The notes beneath the pieces are model-generated. The model made no database searches and was not told the DNA's origin. It worked only from the letters and a program-made list of their open reading frames with translations. Of a stretch of DNA of 64,000 bases, positions 32,251 to 42,284 are shown piece after piece. Source of the DNA: Methylocystis sp. KS32 (GTDB lineage Bacteria > Pseudomonadota > Alphaproteobacteria > Rhizobiales > Beijerinckiaceae); the NCBI GenBank assembly GCA_002862095.1, contig PHSQ01000002.1, positions 1 through 64,000 on the forward strand, read 5' to 3'. A program made the translations under genes and the position numbers. The first letter of the stretch is position 1; the number at the start of each line of letters is the position of its first letter.

Positions 32251-33489
32251 TCAACTTTGCGCTGGATCGGCAATCTCCTCTGGTTCCGCTTGCGCCTGCG
32301 CTTGTTCGACCGCCTGCGCTTGCGTTTGCTCGTCCGCCTGCGCTTGCGCCTCGGCCTGCGCATGAGCGATCGCTTCGTGTTGTCTTCGCAACTCGTCTCG
32401 CTCGGCTGCAAGGCGCTCCACTTCGTGGCGAAGCGCCAATGCCTCCGCTCCTAACTGATCGCGTTGGTGGATCAGCGCCGCGAGTTCGCTAGCGCGCCTC
32501 GCGGTTTCCTCGATCTGATGGTCTCGCTCCTGCCGGGCTTGATCCCTCTCGCCACGGGCCGAATCCGCTTCTTGGCGTTCGCGAAGCGCGCTTTCTTCAA
32601 AGTCCAACAGGATTCCGCCAAAAAATTTGCAGGCCTCGTCGAATTCGGATTTCACCTCGTCGAGTTGGTGGCGCGCCGCTTCCGATGACGGATCCGCCGC
32701 GAGCGTCAGCAACGCCTCATAGACTTTCAAAACCCAGTCGTGGACGTAGCGATGGGCCTTGAGATCGTCGATTGAGACGCTGTTGTGTCGTAAGGTTGGC
32801 GATATGAAGCGGTCGATTTCGGCGGCCGACTGATCGGAAAGCCGAGGCCAGTCCAACCCTAATCTCTCGCCGATTCGCGCCAATGAAAAACGCCAGTCGG
32901 CGAGAAATTCTGACCATTCGACAAATGCGGTTGGATGGGCGCGGCTCGACGCCTCGGCGTCGAGAACATGGCGCAACCACATCAACAAGCCTTTCGAAAG
33001 CGGTATGCCGTTTCTCAGCCAAAGCGACCTCGCCACTTCCAGCGGAGAGCGGATGGGGATTACGATGCGTGGCGAATAACCTGCTTCGTTGATCGCGTTG
33101 GACCAAAACGGCATCAACCGGCATAAGCGCGGATCCTTGATCGCGGCGAGCGGAGCCGAGCCGAACTCGCCTTTCAGAGCCGCGATCGCTCTTTCTTCGA
33201 AGCTCTTCGCGACCGGGCTCGAAAACCAAGCTGGATTGAAAGCTCTCCAATCGTCCCAGGTGGTTCCCGCCGAGCGGAGTATTTCATCGTTGAGTTGCAT
33301 GATTTGCAAAGACTCGAAAAATCCGCGCTCGTTGTCCGACGCCGCCGGCAGAGGCGTGTTTGGGGCTTTCGCGCCCAAAGTCACCAGCGCGCCCGCGATG
33401 GAGGACGTTCCGCTGCGGTGCATGCCAAGCACTATGATCGCGAAATTTGTTTCGACCCGATCGGGTGCAATGTCTGCGCATGAATTCAT
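32251..33489 (-). CDS. Sulfotransferase-like protein with coiled-coil and Gln/Ala repeat tail
   Basis: 412 residues from ATG 33489 (a longer open frame upstream is unlike the family). N-terminal P-loop IIVLGMHRSGTSSIAG (5'-phosphosulfate loop, about 18-33) and RSPLEVARSLWLR (3'-phosphate binding), so probably a PAPS-dependent sulfotransferase. From about residue 285 a long charged coiled coil (ERQEADSARGERDQARQERD) and then an Ala-Gln repeat segment (AQAEAQAQADEQTQAQA). The tail repeat is slippage-prone, and the frame ends shortly after it; see the possible frameshift downstream. Probably modifies surface polysaccharide, with the sulfotransferase next door. Confidence 0.65.
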   Translation of the reverse strand: MNSCADIAPDRVETNFAIIVLGMHRSGTSSIAGALVTLGAKAPNTPLPAASDNERGFFESLQIMQLNDEILRSAGTTWDDWRAFNPAWFSSPVAKSFEERAIAALKGEFGSAPLAAIKDPRLCRLMPFWSNAINEAGYSPRIVIPIRSPLEVARSLWLRNGIPLSKGLLMWLRHVLDAEASSRAHPTAFVEWSEFLADWRFSLARIGERLGLDWPRLSDQSAAEIDRFISPTLRHNSVSIDDLKAHRYVHDWVLKVYEALLTLAADPSSEAARHQLDEVKSEFDEACKFFGGILLDFEESALRERQEADSARGERDQARQERDHQIEETARRASELAALIHQRDQLGAEALALRHEVERLAAERDELRRQHEAIAHAQAEAQAQADEQTQAQAVEQAQAQAEPEEIADPAQS

Positions 33490-33633
33490 CGTGGATGATC
33501 GCCCTACTCGAACCAAAAGGAGCATTGCGCCGAAATCGCGCCCCTAACCAGAGTGTAAAACCCTAGCTAATCTGCAATGTTGTGGTCAATCGAGCAAAGG
33601 GGGAGCAATTGGAAAAAAAAAAGGAGATGAGAT

Positions 33634-34329
33634 TTAGCCGCGCGACCAGGGGAGCGAGGATAATCCGACAAGCGCGCAAAGCGTTTTGTCGAAGGGCTCG
33701 TAATATGCGGCGACTTCGGCGGCGTCGCTCTGGTCGATTTCTCCCATTTCAGGGCTGGGCGCGACAAGCGCGCTCAAATCCGGCGGGCGCCAATGGGAAT
33801 CGATTTCAAGAAAAGTGGTTATATCTTTGAATAGGTCCGCTGGCCGCCGTGCAATGTCGTCGTACCAAAAAACGCCAAGGCGGAACCCGAGAGGATAGAA
33901 TTGAGCATATTCTTCAAGGATGACGCAATACTCGCCTCGCCTTCTCATGAATTGCATATCTTCGCGAAAGGCCTGAATGAACGGAACTTCACGCGGAATA
34001 TTACCGAGATAACGGGCCATTTTCCACTGAGAGAAAGCTCGCGCGACAGGGTCTCGCAGAATGTGAAGCATGAACGCGTTTGGACATATGGCGTGAATTC
34101 TTTCGGCGAGCCCGGTGAACGCGGCATAATTAGGAGAGATATCGCCGCACAATTGATCTTCTCGCGCGTTGGCGAATCGCTCGCCATACCAGGAGAGCGG
34201 GAGATCCCGATAAAAAAAGTTCAGTTCCTTGTCCCGCATGAAAACCTGCGGGTGCCGGCTGATTTGTGAGAAAAGCCAGGTGGTCCCGGATTTCTGGGCG
34301 CCCGCGCATATGAAGTTGGCCACACGCAT
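33634..34329 (-). CDS. Sulfotransferase family protein
   Basis: 231 residues from ATG 34329. 5'-PSB loop FICAGAQKSGTTWLF (about 6-20) and 3'-PB region HILRDPVARAFSQWKM (about 89-104) of the heparan-sulfate/NDST-like sulfotransferase family. Transfers sulfate from PAPS to a sugar hydroxyl or amine. The acceptor is unknown, but the neighbours (second sulfotransferase, DegT aminotransferase, GT2) point to an exported glycan. It is followed by AT-rich DNA (33540-33630) without genes. Confidence 0.8.
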   Translation of the reverse strand: MRVANFICAGAQKSGTTWLFSQISRHPQVFMRDKELNFFYRDLPLSWYGERFANAREDQLCGDISPNYAAFTGLAERIHAICPNAFMLHILRDPVARAFSQWKMARYLGNIPREVPFIQAFREDMQFMRRRGEYCVILEEYAQFYPLGFRLGVFWYDDIARRPADLFKDITTFLEIDSHWRPPDLSALVAPSPEMGEIDQSDAAEVAAYYEPFDKTLCALVGLSSLPWSRG

Positions 34330-34773
34330 GATGGAAAGGCTCCGCAATCAGCCCCAAACGCCTACTAGAGCAAAATCCGAAGAAGCTGATAGACTTTTTC
34401 GATTGGATTTTGCTCCAGCTTTTTCAATCTGGCGCGATTTCTTATCGACCAGACGATTCCGTCCGGTCGATAAGCGCTCTAACATCCCCGCAATGGGCCG
34501 ACCACCTCGGCCGTGGACGATGTGACGCGCTTTGGTTTCGCGTATGCGCTAAACGATTCAGTGTGATGCCCGATGCGATTGACCGCGCGCCTAGCATTAA
34601 ACTTAGCCAAAGTCGTTTTATGCGTTGACAAACAGGAAAGATTTCTTATCACTCCCCTCCGGGGCGTTGTCGTGCAGTGGCCCCCCCAAGTTAGTGTTGA
34701 TAATGCAGTTTCGCTCGCGGAGCCTTTTCGCGAGAAAGCAAAGTCCCCAAACATTTCGGTTTCAGGAGAGGGC
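34330..34773. other. Intergenic with an R repeat
   Basis: 444 bases between divergent genes. 34365-34481 is an R copy; 34482-34773 holds the leader of the peptidase gene and no credible ORF. Ribosome site GGAGAGGG at about 34764. Confidence 0.6.
34365..34481 (-). repeat. Family R repeat
   Basis: Runs from TAGAGCAAAATCCG to AAGCGCTCTA; flanked by CTAG on the left and CTAA on the right. Confidence 0.85.
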
Positions 34774-36183
34774 ATGTCAAAGCAAAGCCAACCTCACTTC
34801 GCAGCTCAGCCGTTATTGGCTGCGCTTCTTTTGTCTGTCAGCTCCGGAGCCGTTTTGGCTGCGCAGGATTTGGTCAATCAGCCGGGCGCTCAGCTTACTC
34901 AGCCGCGCCCCGGACTTCCGGCGATCCTTACCCCCGCCTCGGGGCAAATCAAGCCGGGCCATTTTCACACCAACTTGAAGATCGTCGATCCTGGTCACGC
35001 CATACCGGCGGGTGTGGCTGCTCAAGTGGGGCCGCCAAAGCCCGGAACGCTTCGCGAAACCCCCGCCTCTTTGGCGTGCATTTATGGCCTGGCGGCGCAG
35101 ACGAACGGATGCAACCCTAACTCGGTAACCGCTTTGCCCAGCGGAGGCAGCCGAGCGATCGCCGTGGTGGACGCGTTCAATTATCCGACTGCTGAGGCGG
35201 ATCTTAACGTCTTCATCGGGCAATTCGGACTTGCGGCGGCCAACTTCCAGGTTGTTTACGCCAATCCCGCCGCCGCTCCCTACAAGACATGCCCCGCTGC
35301 GCGGTCTGGAACGGCGCCGACCAATTCGACCAACGGTTGGGACGTGGAATCTGCGCTCGACGTGCAGATGGCGCATTCAATCGCGCCGAGCGCCAAAATT
35401 TATCTCGTCGAGGCGATGTCGTCGTCATTCACCGACATGTTCAACGCCGAGGCGGTCGCCACGGCCTGTGTTCAGGCGGCGGGCGGAGGTCAGGTGTCGA
35501 ACAGTTGGGGCGCCCCTGAAATCGCCAGCGAATCCTCATATGATTCAAACTTCACGGGAGCGGGCGTCCTCTATCTGGCGTCCGCGGGCGACAACGCCGG
35601 CGTTGAATATCCCGCCGCTTCTCCAAATGTGTTGAGCGTGGGCGGCACCACGATCAGCCGCGATCAGGCCACGGGAGCCTATCAAAGCCAGGTCGCATGG
35701 AATGATTGGGCTTATGGTTGGGGCACGGGCGGTGGTCCGAGCGTCTATGAGGCGCTTCCAAGCTATCAACAGCCGCTTTCAACGCTCATTGGCGCGTACC
35801 GAGGCACTCCGGACCTCGCGGCGGTGGCGGATCCGCTGAACGGCGTGTGGATCTATAATTCGTGGTCGCAGACGGGCTGGCTGTCCGTCGGCGGAACCAG
35901 CGCCGCCGCGCCATTCGTCGCCGGAGTCGTCAATAGGGCCGGTTTCTTCTATGCGGCCAGCTTCAATGGCGTGAACAACATCTATACGCTGGGCCTCAAT
36001 GGAAAGTTGGAAGGAACCTATGCGACGGACATCAATAATGGAGTCTGTGGTCCGGCGGGAGCCGCCGGCGGCCTAGGGAACGGCTACAACCCCCAATATA
36101 TAGAATATACCTATAAGACACCTTGGGATTGGTGTACCGGATGGGGTGTTCCACGCGGCGGCCACAACACCGGCGCATTCTAA
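34774..36183 (+). CDS. Secreted S53 (sedolisin-like) serine peptidase
   Basis: 469 residues from ATG 34774 (GGAGAGGG upstream). Signal peptide (1-29). Catalytic pair Glu192/Asp196 in DVESALD, oxyanion-region Asp273 in SAGDNAG, nucleophile Ser376 in VGGTSAAAP. This arrangement is that of the S53 family of acid-acting carboxyl-serine peptidases. The usual long activation pro-domain is absent or very short (about 90 residues between the signal and the catalytic part), as in some bacterial members. Four or more Cys may form disulfides. A strong hairpin terminator follows. It is a single-gene unit, probably exported to the periplasm or medium. Confidence 0.85.
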   Translation: MSKQSQPHFAAQPLLAALLLSVSSGAVLAAQDLVNQPGAQLTQPRPGLPAILTPASGQIKPGHFHTNLKIVDPGHAIPAGVAAQVGPPKPGTLRETPASLACIYGLAAQTNGCNPNSVTALPSGGSRAIAVVDAFNYPTAEADLNVFIGQFGLAAANFQVVYANPAAAPYKTCPAARSGTAPTNSTNGWDVESALDVQMAHSIAPSAKIYLVEAMSSSFTDMFNAEAVATACVQAAGGGQVSNSWGAPEIASESSYDSNFTGAGVLYLASAGDNAGVEYPAASPNVLSVGGTTISRDQATGAYQSQVAWNDWAYGWGTGGGPSVYEALPSYQQPLSTLIGAYRGTPDLAAVADPLNGVWIYNSWSQTGWLSVGGTSAAAPFVAGVVNRAGFFYAASFNGVNNIYTLGLNGKLEGTYATDINNGVCGPAGAAGGLGNGYNPQYIEYTYKTPWDWCTGWGVPRGGHNTGAF

Positions 36184-36195
36184 AAAAGCTTTAAA

Positions 36196-36227
36196 AAGCG
36201 CCGGCCGGCCTTCCCCGGTCGGCGCTT
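36196..36227 (+). terminator. Terminator hairpin of the S53 peptidase gene
   Basis: 13-bp stem with one mismatch (36196-36208 with 36215-36227), 6-base loop, then CTCGTTTCT. Confidence 0.7.
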
Positions 36228-36791
36228 CTCGTTTCTAGACATGATTTCTCAGCTTGAGCGGTGTCCGAGCAATTTAAAGAGTTAGAGCGCGCTCCGCGCG
36301 AAACGCCGGCTTGCGCTTTTTCGTCAGCAGCACTCTAACCTCGCGGACATGCTTTTCCGATCACACTGTTTTCGCCGCTGCCCGGCTGTGATCTAAATCG
36401 GTTCGATCGCCCTTCGGTTGACGATTATTTGGATCGTCCTTTCCAGCAATGGCGATGATCTATTCGAGAGCTGATCCTAATCTCCTTTAATCCCTCGTCA
36501 TCGCGAATGCGAGGGGTGGCGTGGTTCCGGTCGGAGGTGGACCGTTCGGCGGTCCAGGGTCTCATGTTCCGAATTCGCGGGGGGCGTTTCTCCCGTTCGT
36601 GAAGCGTAAACACTTCCGTTATCTTCAGAGTTTTAAACTGAGAAAGACCGGCGCGTTTACATTGGTGCGATTTGGTTTACAATCGTTTACGCGACACGTT
36701 CAACGCCGGGCGGTTTGGAGCGCGTTCTAATTATGGAATTTGCCAGGCGAATGAAGACAAAAGCTCGCTGCGCGAACGGAAGCGGCTAAAG
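36228..36791. other. Intergenic with a small palindromic repeat
   Basis: 564 bases. 36281-36339 is bounded by GTTAGAGCGC and GCACTCTAAC, a short inverted-repeat element distinct from R and M. The remaining sequence has no supported gene. Confidence 0.55.
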
Positions 36792-38003
36792 ATGATGAAC
36801 TGGAGCAGCGAAACGGTTACGTCATCAGGTGAGGACTATCCCGGATATAAAGGGCTAGAGGAGGCCGGCGCCCGATTTATCGGCGGCGCCTGTGCGGTGA
36901 CTCCCGTGCTTCGACCGCGCCTCCCCGACGCCGACAGACTTCTCCCCTATCTTCGACAAATTGACGACAACCGCATCTACGCGAATTTCGGTCCCTTGGC
37001 CTTGGCGCTCGCGGAGAGGTTGGGAAGGCGTTTTTCTCTGCGCGGCGAGAATGTCATAACCACGGCCTCAGGCACGGCTGCCTTGATCGGAGCGATACTT
37101 GGGTCTGTCGGCCGAGCGGGCAAGGAAAGGCCGCTGGCGTTAGTTCCCGGCTACACCTTCGTGGCGACCGCGATCGCCGTCGAGGCTTGTGGTTACCAGC
37201 CGCTTTTCGCCGATCTCGGCGAAGGCCATCTCCTGCTTGAGCCTGCGGATGTTCTGCACCACCCCTTGCTCGAAAAAATTGGACTGGTTGTTCCGGTCGG
37301 CGCTTTTGGATGCGGAGTCGCGCAAGCCAGATGGCGGCGCTTCAGGGACGAAACCGGAATAAATGTCGTGATCGATGGCGCCGCGTGCTTCGAGGCCGTG
37401 AGCCGGGCGCCGGGAGATTTTCTCGGCGACATCCCGGTGGCTATCAGCTTTCACGCCACGAAAAGTTTCGCGGCCGGAGAGGGTGGTTGTGTCGTAACAA
37501 GCGAGCTGGACGCGGCGCAAGGCATAGCGATGGCCTTGAATTTTGGGTTTTTCGGCGCGCGCTTGTGTCGTTCCGCCAGCATAAATGGCAAAATGAGCGA
37601 ATATCATGCGGCGGTCGGTTTGGCCGAACTGGACGGATGGAACGAGAAAAGCTGGGCTTTGAACGCCGTATCCGCTCATTATCGCGAATGTTTCGCGGAA
37701 GCCGGTCTCGGCGAGCGTTTCCTCGGCGCGCCCGAAATAGCGTCGTGTTATGCGCTTTTTCGTTGCGGAACAGGCGCTAAAACGAGGGCGCTGTCGGAGT
37801 ATCTCGAGGCAAGGGGCATAGGGACCAGATTTTGGTACGGCGAAGGCGTTCATAAAGAGCCTCATTTCATGTCGCGCGCGTCATTGCCCAATGTTGAAAA
37901 GACCGCCGCCACATTTCTGGGGCTTCCGGTCGCGCCCGATCTGCATGCGGAAAGAATCGAACAAATAGTGAAATGGATCGCCATGTTTTTGAAAGCGCGT
38001 TAA
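36792..38003 (+). CDS. DegT/DnrJ/EryC1/StrS aminotransferase family protein
   Basis: 403 residues from ATG 36792. PLP fold-type I of the sugar-aminotransferase group: TASGTAALIGA (about 91-101), VIDGAACF with Asp195, Schiff-base lysine K224 in SFHATKSFAAGEGG. Members aminate keto-sugar nucleotides for O-antigen or glycan synthesis; some are dehydratases. The lysine is present, so transamination is favoured. Next to a GT2 and near two sulfotransferases, in line with decoration of a surface polysaccharide. Confidence 0.8.
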   Translation: MMNWSSETVTSSGEDYPGYKGLEEAGARFIGGACAVTPVLRPRLPDADRLLPYLRQIDDNRIYANFGPLALALAERLGRRFSLRGENVITTASGTAALIGAILGSVGRAGKERPLALVPGYTFVATAIAVEACGYQPLFADLGEGHLLLEPADVLHHPLLEKIGLVVPVGAFGCGVAQARWRRFRDETGINVVIDGAACFEAVSRAPGDFLGDIPVAISFHATKSFAAGEGGCVVTSELDAAQGIAMALNFGFFGARLCRSASINGKMSEYHAAVGLAELDGWNEKSWALNAVSAHYRECFAEAGLGERFLGAPEIASCYALFRCGTGAKTRALSEYLEARGIGTRFWYGEGVHKEPHFMSRASLPNVEKTAATFLGLPVAPDLHAERIEQIVKWIAMFLKAR

Positions 38004-38013
38004 GGCGCGGCTT

Positions 38014-38775
38014 TCAAATCTCGCGCTCTAATTTGTCGTATTCCGACATAAGAGCGTTCCGCGCCAGCATATCGTATTGAGGATAGTCGAATAGCTGCAC
38101 GAGCGACAAATGCCTGTGGCGTATTTGGGTGGCGATCGCCGTTTCGTAATTCGCGGCGCGTAACAGCCTATCAAGCACGGAGTCCTGCGCGACACCCACC
38201 TGCTTGATCGCTTCGCTGCGGAGCAGAAGGAGGCGTCCAGGCGGATTGTGCGGGTAGAAAAGCGGTTTTCCACCGGCGGTCGAAGGATCTTGGTCGCGCT
38301 CCGGACTATCGGCCTTAATCAGCGCGCGCCATTGGGCTTCATCGGCGCCATTCCTGAGGCCCTCGACAGCCGACGGATCCACGAAATCTCTTTTATCAAT
38401 GACCGATCCCAGCATGGCGAGGCGAGGATTGGCGTCCATCAGCGCCGCCATTCGCTCCAGCCAGCATGGAGTCGTATCCTCGACTAGGACGTCGCTTTCC
38501 ACGTAACCAAAATACTGTCCCCAGGAGTCGAGTTCCCGAAATACGAGTTCCGCCAGGATTTGGGGATCGTTTTTCTCCGCGCGCAAAACCCTTGCGAACA
38601 TGCCGCGCCGTTCGAAGCCGGAGATGACCTTGTCCACCAACGGATCGTCGGACGCCATATCGACGAGGATGAATCGGCGTGGAAATCGCGTCCTCGTGTA
38701 GAGAGCATCCAGGCAAGCCCAAAGGTAGAGAGGGCGATTCCTCGATACAATGAGAACGGTGATGGGCGTCGTCAT
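38014..38775 (-). CDS. Glycosyltransferase family 2-like protein
   Basis: 253 residues from ATG 38775. N-terminal GT-A strand ITVLIVSRNRPLYLWACLDAL (one continuous 20-residue-class motif, residues 5-25), FILVDMASDDP as the nucleotide-binding turn, and YVESDVLVED where the metal-binding DxD-like acidic pair lies. Probably transfers a sugar to a glycan. Convergent with the DegT gene, the two stops being 10 bases apart. Acceptor and donor cannot be told. Confidence 0.7.
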   Translation of the reverse strand: MTTPITVLIVSRNRPLYLWACLDALYTRTRFPRRFILVDMASDDPLVDKVISGFERRGMFARVLRAEKNDPQILAELVFRELDSWGQYFGYVESDVLVEDTTPCWLERMAALMDANPRLAMLGSVIDKRDFVDPSAVEGLRNGADEAQWRALIKADSPERDQDPSTAGGKPLFYPHNPPGRLLLLRSEAIKQVGVAQDSVLDRLLRAANYETAIATQIRHRHLSLVQLFDYPQYDMLARNALMSEYDKLEREI

Positions 38776-39025
38776 GAATTGCAATCTGTCGCGCTGGTTT
38801 GGGTTACGGCTAAATGATTGTCGCTAGAGCAAACTCCGAAAAAGTTGAAAGACTTTTTCGATTAGATTTTGCTCCAGCTTTTTGAATCTGGGCCGATTTT
38901 TTGGCCAGACGATTCGGTCTGGTTGGAAATCGCGCCAGGCATAGACCTCTACAAAATCTTTTTTGAGAGAGCAGGTCAGCCTGCTGCTGGGAAAAATCCG
39001 GTGTAACCCTTGAGGTTGCTTCGAT
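38776..39025. other. Intergenic with an R repeat (38824-38937)
   Basis: A minus-orientation R copy, CTAGAGCAAACTCC to GGAAATCGCGCC, somewhat diverged. The rest is the tRNA 3' flank, without a clear gene. Confidence 0.7.
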
Positions 39026-39102
<77 letters not shown>

Positions 39103-39161
39103 CCAAATCACTTCTGTTATGTAGGCGGCGCCGCGGCCGAACGCAAGCGACAGCTGCGGAC

Positions 39162-40331
39162 TTAAGCCGCGAGGTCGGCCACCACCGCGTCAAGCACCGG
39201 AAACCCCTCGGAACTGACGCGCAAACGGTTGTCGCGCGTATATTCGACGAGGCCGTCGCCAATGAGCTCCGAGATGCGAGATTGGGCGAGTTGCTTCCCC
39301 GTGAGCAAGAAATAGCGTTGTGGATCAATGCCTTCTCTGAGGCGAAGGCCCATCAGCAAAAACTCGTCGCCCTGCTGCTCGGAGTTCAGCAGCTCGTCTT
39401 CGACGAGGCCGTGGCCTTCCGTTTCCACGCAGGTCAGCCACATCTCGGGGTGGCGCTCGGCCGCTTGCGCCCGTCGTCCCCGAGGCGTGTTCAAACGGCC
39501 ATGCGCGCCTGGTCCAATTCCCGCATATTCGCCATAGCGCCAATAAACCAGATTATGCCGGCACTCGGCGCCAGGACGGGCGTGGTTCGAGACTTCATAG
39601 GCAGGGAGCCCGGCCCGCGCCGTGGCTTCCTGGGTGACGTCCCATAGCGCCCGTTGGGCGTCCATGTCCGGCACGACGAGTTTGCCGGCATTGAACATGC
39701 GTTCGAACATCGTGTCCGGCTCGATGGTGAGCTGGTAGAGCGAAAGATGTTCCGGCGCATAGGCCAAAGCCAGCTCAAGCTCCTTGCGCCAGCTCGCCGT
39801 CGTTTGTTGGGGACGCGCGTAGATCAGATCGAAAGAGGTGCGCGAGAAAACGGAATTGGCGATGCCCAGCGCCGCCAGCGCCTCGGCGACCGAATGTTGC
39901 CGCCCGAGATTCTTAAGGTCGAAATCGCTCAAGGCTTGAATGCCGAGCGAAACGCGATTGACCCCGGCGGCCTTGAAGCTGCGGAATCGAGAGGCCTCGA
40001 CGCTGGTGGGGTTGGCCTCCAACGTGACCTCGACATCCTTGGCGACCGTCCAGCGCTTGGCGATTTCGTTTAATATCGCCTCGACCGTGCTCGGCGACAT
40101 CAGCGAAGGCGTGCCGCCTCCAAAAAACACCGAGCGGACTTCGCGGCCAGGGACCAAGGCGGCGCGATGGGCGATTTCCGCGCGAAAGGCGTCGACGAAG
40201 CGGTCTTCGTCGACATCGCCACGCCTGACGTGGCTATTGAAATCGCAGTAGGGGCATTTCGACAGGCAAAACGGCCAATGAACATAGACGCCGAAGCCTG
40301 GATCAAATGCGTTTCGAATCGTCGCGACCAT
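39162..40331 (-). CDS. hemW: HemW, radical SAM haem chaperone (HemN-like)
   Basis: 389 residues. Radical SAM cluster motif CLSKCPYC (C22, C26, C29) directly after VYVHWPF, FFGGGTPSL for SAM binding, C-terminal HemN_C domain. Formerly annotated as coproporphyrinogen III oxidase-like; the HemW group has the CxxxCxxC of this length but is now viewed as a haem insertion factor. Part of the rph-rdgB-(mscL)-hemW block on the minus strand. Confidence 0.9.
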   Translation of the reverse strand: MVATIRNAFDPGFGVYVHWPFCLSKCPYCDFNSHVRRGDVDEDRFVDAFRAEIAHRAALVPGREVRSVFFGGGTPSLMSPSTVEAILNEIAKRWTVAKDVEVTLEANPTSVEASRFRSFKAAGVNRVSLGIQALSDFDLKNLGRQHSVAEALAALGIANSVFSRTSFDLIYARPQQTTASWRKELELALAYAPEHLSLYQLTIEPDTMFERMFNAGKLVVPDMDAQRALWDVTQEATARAGLPAYEVSNHARPGAECRHNLVYWRYGEYAGIGPGAHGRLNTPRGRRAQAAERHPEMWLTCVETEGHGLVEDELLNSEQQGDEFLLMGLRLREGIDPQRYFLLTGKQLAQSRISELIGDGLVEYTRDNRLRVSSEGFPVLDAVVADLAA

Positions 40332-40387
40332 GATCCTTTATGGCATGGCCTGCGCAAAAGGTCACCACGAAGCCGCAACTCGCGCCT

Positions 40388-40801
40388 TTATCTGGTTTTC
40401 ATTATGTCCCGGATTTCTCCAAGCAGTTCCTCGCTCTTGGTGGGCGGCGGCGGCGGCGCGTCCGGCGCGGGTTTTTTCATGCGTTCGAATTGCCGAACCA
40501 CGATAAATAGAGTGAAGGCGATGATGATGAAATTGAGAAGGACGGTCAGGAACTGGCCATAGCCAATGACCGCGCCGACCTTTTTGGCCTCGTCATAGGT
40601 CATCTCGGAATGAATGGCGCTGGACAGCGCGATATAGTGACTTGAAAAGTCGAGTCCCCCGGTGATGGCGCCAATCAGAGGCATGATGATGTCGTTGACC
40701 AGAGAGTCGACGATCTTTCCAAAGGCGACGCCGATAATCACGCCGACGGCGAGATCGACCACATTGCCCTTAAGGGCGAACTTCTTGAAATCCTCGAACA
40801 T
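40388..40801 (-). CDS. mscL: Large-conductance mechanosensitive channel
   Basis: 137 residues from ATG 40801 (the long open frame upstream is a chance extension). [20 protein letters not shown] is the conserved amphipathic N-helix and TM1 start; [21 protein letters not shown] lines the gate (TM1); TM2 spans [16 protein letters not shown]; the C-terminal helix follows a Pro-rich stretch. Releases solutes on hypo-osmotic shock. It sits between rdgB and hemW, which are usually adjacent in Rhizobiales. Confidence 0.95.
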   Translation of the reverse strand: MFEDFKKFALKGNVVDLAVGVIIGVAFGKIVDSLVNDIIMPLIGAITGGLDFSSHYIALSSAIHSEMTYDEAKKVGAVIGYGQFLTVLLNFIIIAFTLFIVVRQFERMKKPAPDAPPPPPTKSEELLGEIRDIMKTR

Positions 40802-40932
40802 AATTTCTCTCCGGCCTCCGCCGCGAAGCGCTCCGGCGTCTTGAGCGAAGCCTCGAAAGATTATCGCTCTGGCGGGCGGGGTCAATCTTCGGATCGAAAA
40901 TTCATTAATTTCAATAAATTTTGAGAAAAAGC

Positions 40933-41574
40933 TCAGGTCTGACGGAGGTTTAGGCAAGCGCTGGCCAAGGCTTGAAACGCGCGCGCCCGATGCGACAACG
41001 CGATCGAACCGTCTCCTGGCAGGGCGTGTTTTTCCGCCGACATCATTTCGCCGAAAGTTTTGTCGAGACCGTCCGGCAAAAATATCGGATCGTAGCCGAA
41101 CCCTTTCGTCCCGCGGGGCGGAAAAATCAGCGCGCCGTCGACGCGGCCTTCGAATTCTTCCACGTGGCCGTCCGGCCAGACGATGGCGAGGGCGCAGATG
41201 AAATATGCGCGATAGGGCGGCTCGGCGCCGCGCTCCTTCAATTCTCGTTCGACCCGGGCGATCGCCGCGCAAAAATCGCGATGCTCGCCTCCCCAACGCG
41301 CGGAATAGACCCCCGGAGCGCCATCGAGCGCTTCCACGCACAAGCCCGAATCGTCGGCGAAAGCGGGCAGGTTCGAGGCTGTGGAGGCCGCTTTCGCCTT
41401 GAGCAGAGCGTTGCCGCGAAAGGTTGTTTCCGTTTCCTCGGGTTCGGGCAGGCCGAGTTCGCCCGCGCTCACGGCGTCCACGCCATGAGGGCCGAGGAGT
41501 TGCCTCAGCTCCCAGAGCTTTCCGGGATTATGCGAGGCGATGACGAGGCGGTCTTCGATTTTACGCGCGCTCAC
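40933..41574 (-). CDS. rdgB: XTP/dITP pyrophosphatase (RdgB/HAM1)
   Basis: 213 residues. [14 protein letters not shown] binding loop, [21 protein letters not shown] signature (read as ADDSGL...GVYSARW), GFGYDPIF and SHRARAF near the end. Removes deaminated purine nucleotides (ITP, XTP). Starts at GTG 41574, which overlaps the rph TGA (GTGA), a sign of translational coupling. Confidence 0.95.
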   Translation of the reverse strand: MSARKIEDRLVIASHNPGKLWELRQLLGPHGVDAVSAGELGLPEPEETETTFRGNALLKAKAASTASNLPAFADDSGLCVEALDGAPGVYSARWGGEHRDFCAAIARVERELKERGAEPPYRAYFICALAIVWPDGHVEEFEGRVDGALIFPPRGTKGFGYDPIFLPDGLDKTFGEMMSAEKHALPGDGSIALSHRARAFQALASACLNLRQT

Positions 41575-42284
41575 GCCAGCGCCGCCTTCTGCAAGGAGAC
41601 GAGATCGGTCACGCCCTTTTGCGCGAGCCCGAGCAAGGACTGAAGCTCATCGGGGGAGAATACAGAGACTTCCGCGGTCGCCTGAATCTCGACGAGGCCC
41701 CCCGAGCCTGTCATGACGAAATTAGCGTCGGTCTGGGCGGTGGAGTCCTCGGCGTAGTCGAGATCGATGACCGGCTTGCCGTTGAAAATGCCGCAGGAGA
41801 CGGCGGCGACGTGATCCCGCAGCGGGTTGTCCTTGATGATGGAGCGGGAGCGCATCCATTCGAAGCAATCCCGCAAGGCAAGCCACGAGCCGGTGATGGC
41901 GGCGGTGCGCGTTCCGCCGTCGGCCTGAATGACATCGCAGTCGATCATGATCTGGCGCTCCCCGAGGAGCGGCAGGTTCGTCACGGCGCGCAGAGACCGG
42001 CCAATCAGTCTCTGGATTTCCTGCGTGCGCCCCGATGGCTTGCCGGATGTCGATTCGCGCTTGGTTCGGGTGTGGGTGGCGCGGGGGAGCATCGCATATT
42101 CGGCCGTGACCCATCCGCGGCCCTGTCCCCGCAGCCACGGCGGCGGCTTGTCTTCCAGCGTCGCCGCGCACAGAACATGGGTCGAGCCGAATTTAACCAG
42201 ACAGGAGCCTTCCGCGTAGCGGGCGACGCCGCGCTCGAAACTGACCGGCCGCATCTCGTCGTAAGCGCGTTTGCTGGGACGCAT
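41571..42284 (-). CDS. rph: Ribonuclease PH
   Basis: 237 residues from ATG 42284 ([14 protein letters not shown]; the longer frame upstream does not belong). Conserved [43 protein letters not shown] and [16 protein letters not shown], the phosphorolytic active site. Trims tRNA 3' ends using phosphate. First gene of the rph-rdgB operon, divergent from the EF-G paralogue. Confidence 0.95.
   Translation of the reverse strand: MRPSKRAYDEMRPVSFERGVARYAEGSCLVKFGSTHVLCAATLEDKPPPWLRGQGRGWVTAEYAMLPRATHTRTKRESTSGKPSGRTQEIQRLIGRSLRAVTNLPLLGERQIMIDCDVIQADGGTRTAAITGSWLALRDCFEWMRSRSIIKDNPLRDHVAAVSCGIFNGKPVIDLDYAEDSTAQTDANFVMTGSGGLVEIQATAEVSVFSPDELQSLLGLAQKGVTDLVSLQKAALA

Noticed and set aside
40802..41341. 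N-terminal extension of MscL to 317 residues
   Set aside because: The family start [12 protein letters not shown] at 40801 has an upstream gap and normal length; the extension is antisense to rdgB.
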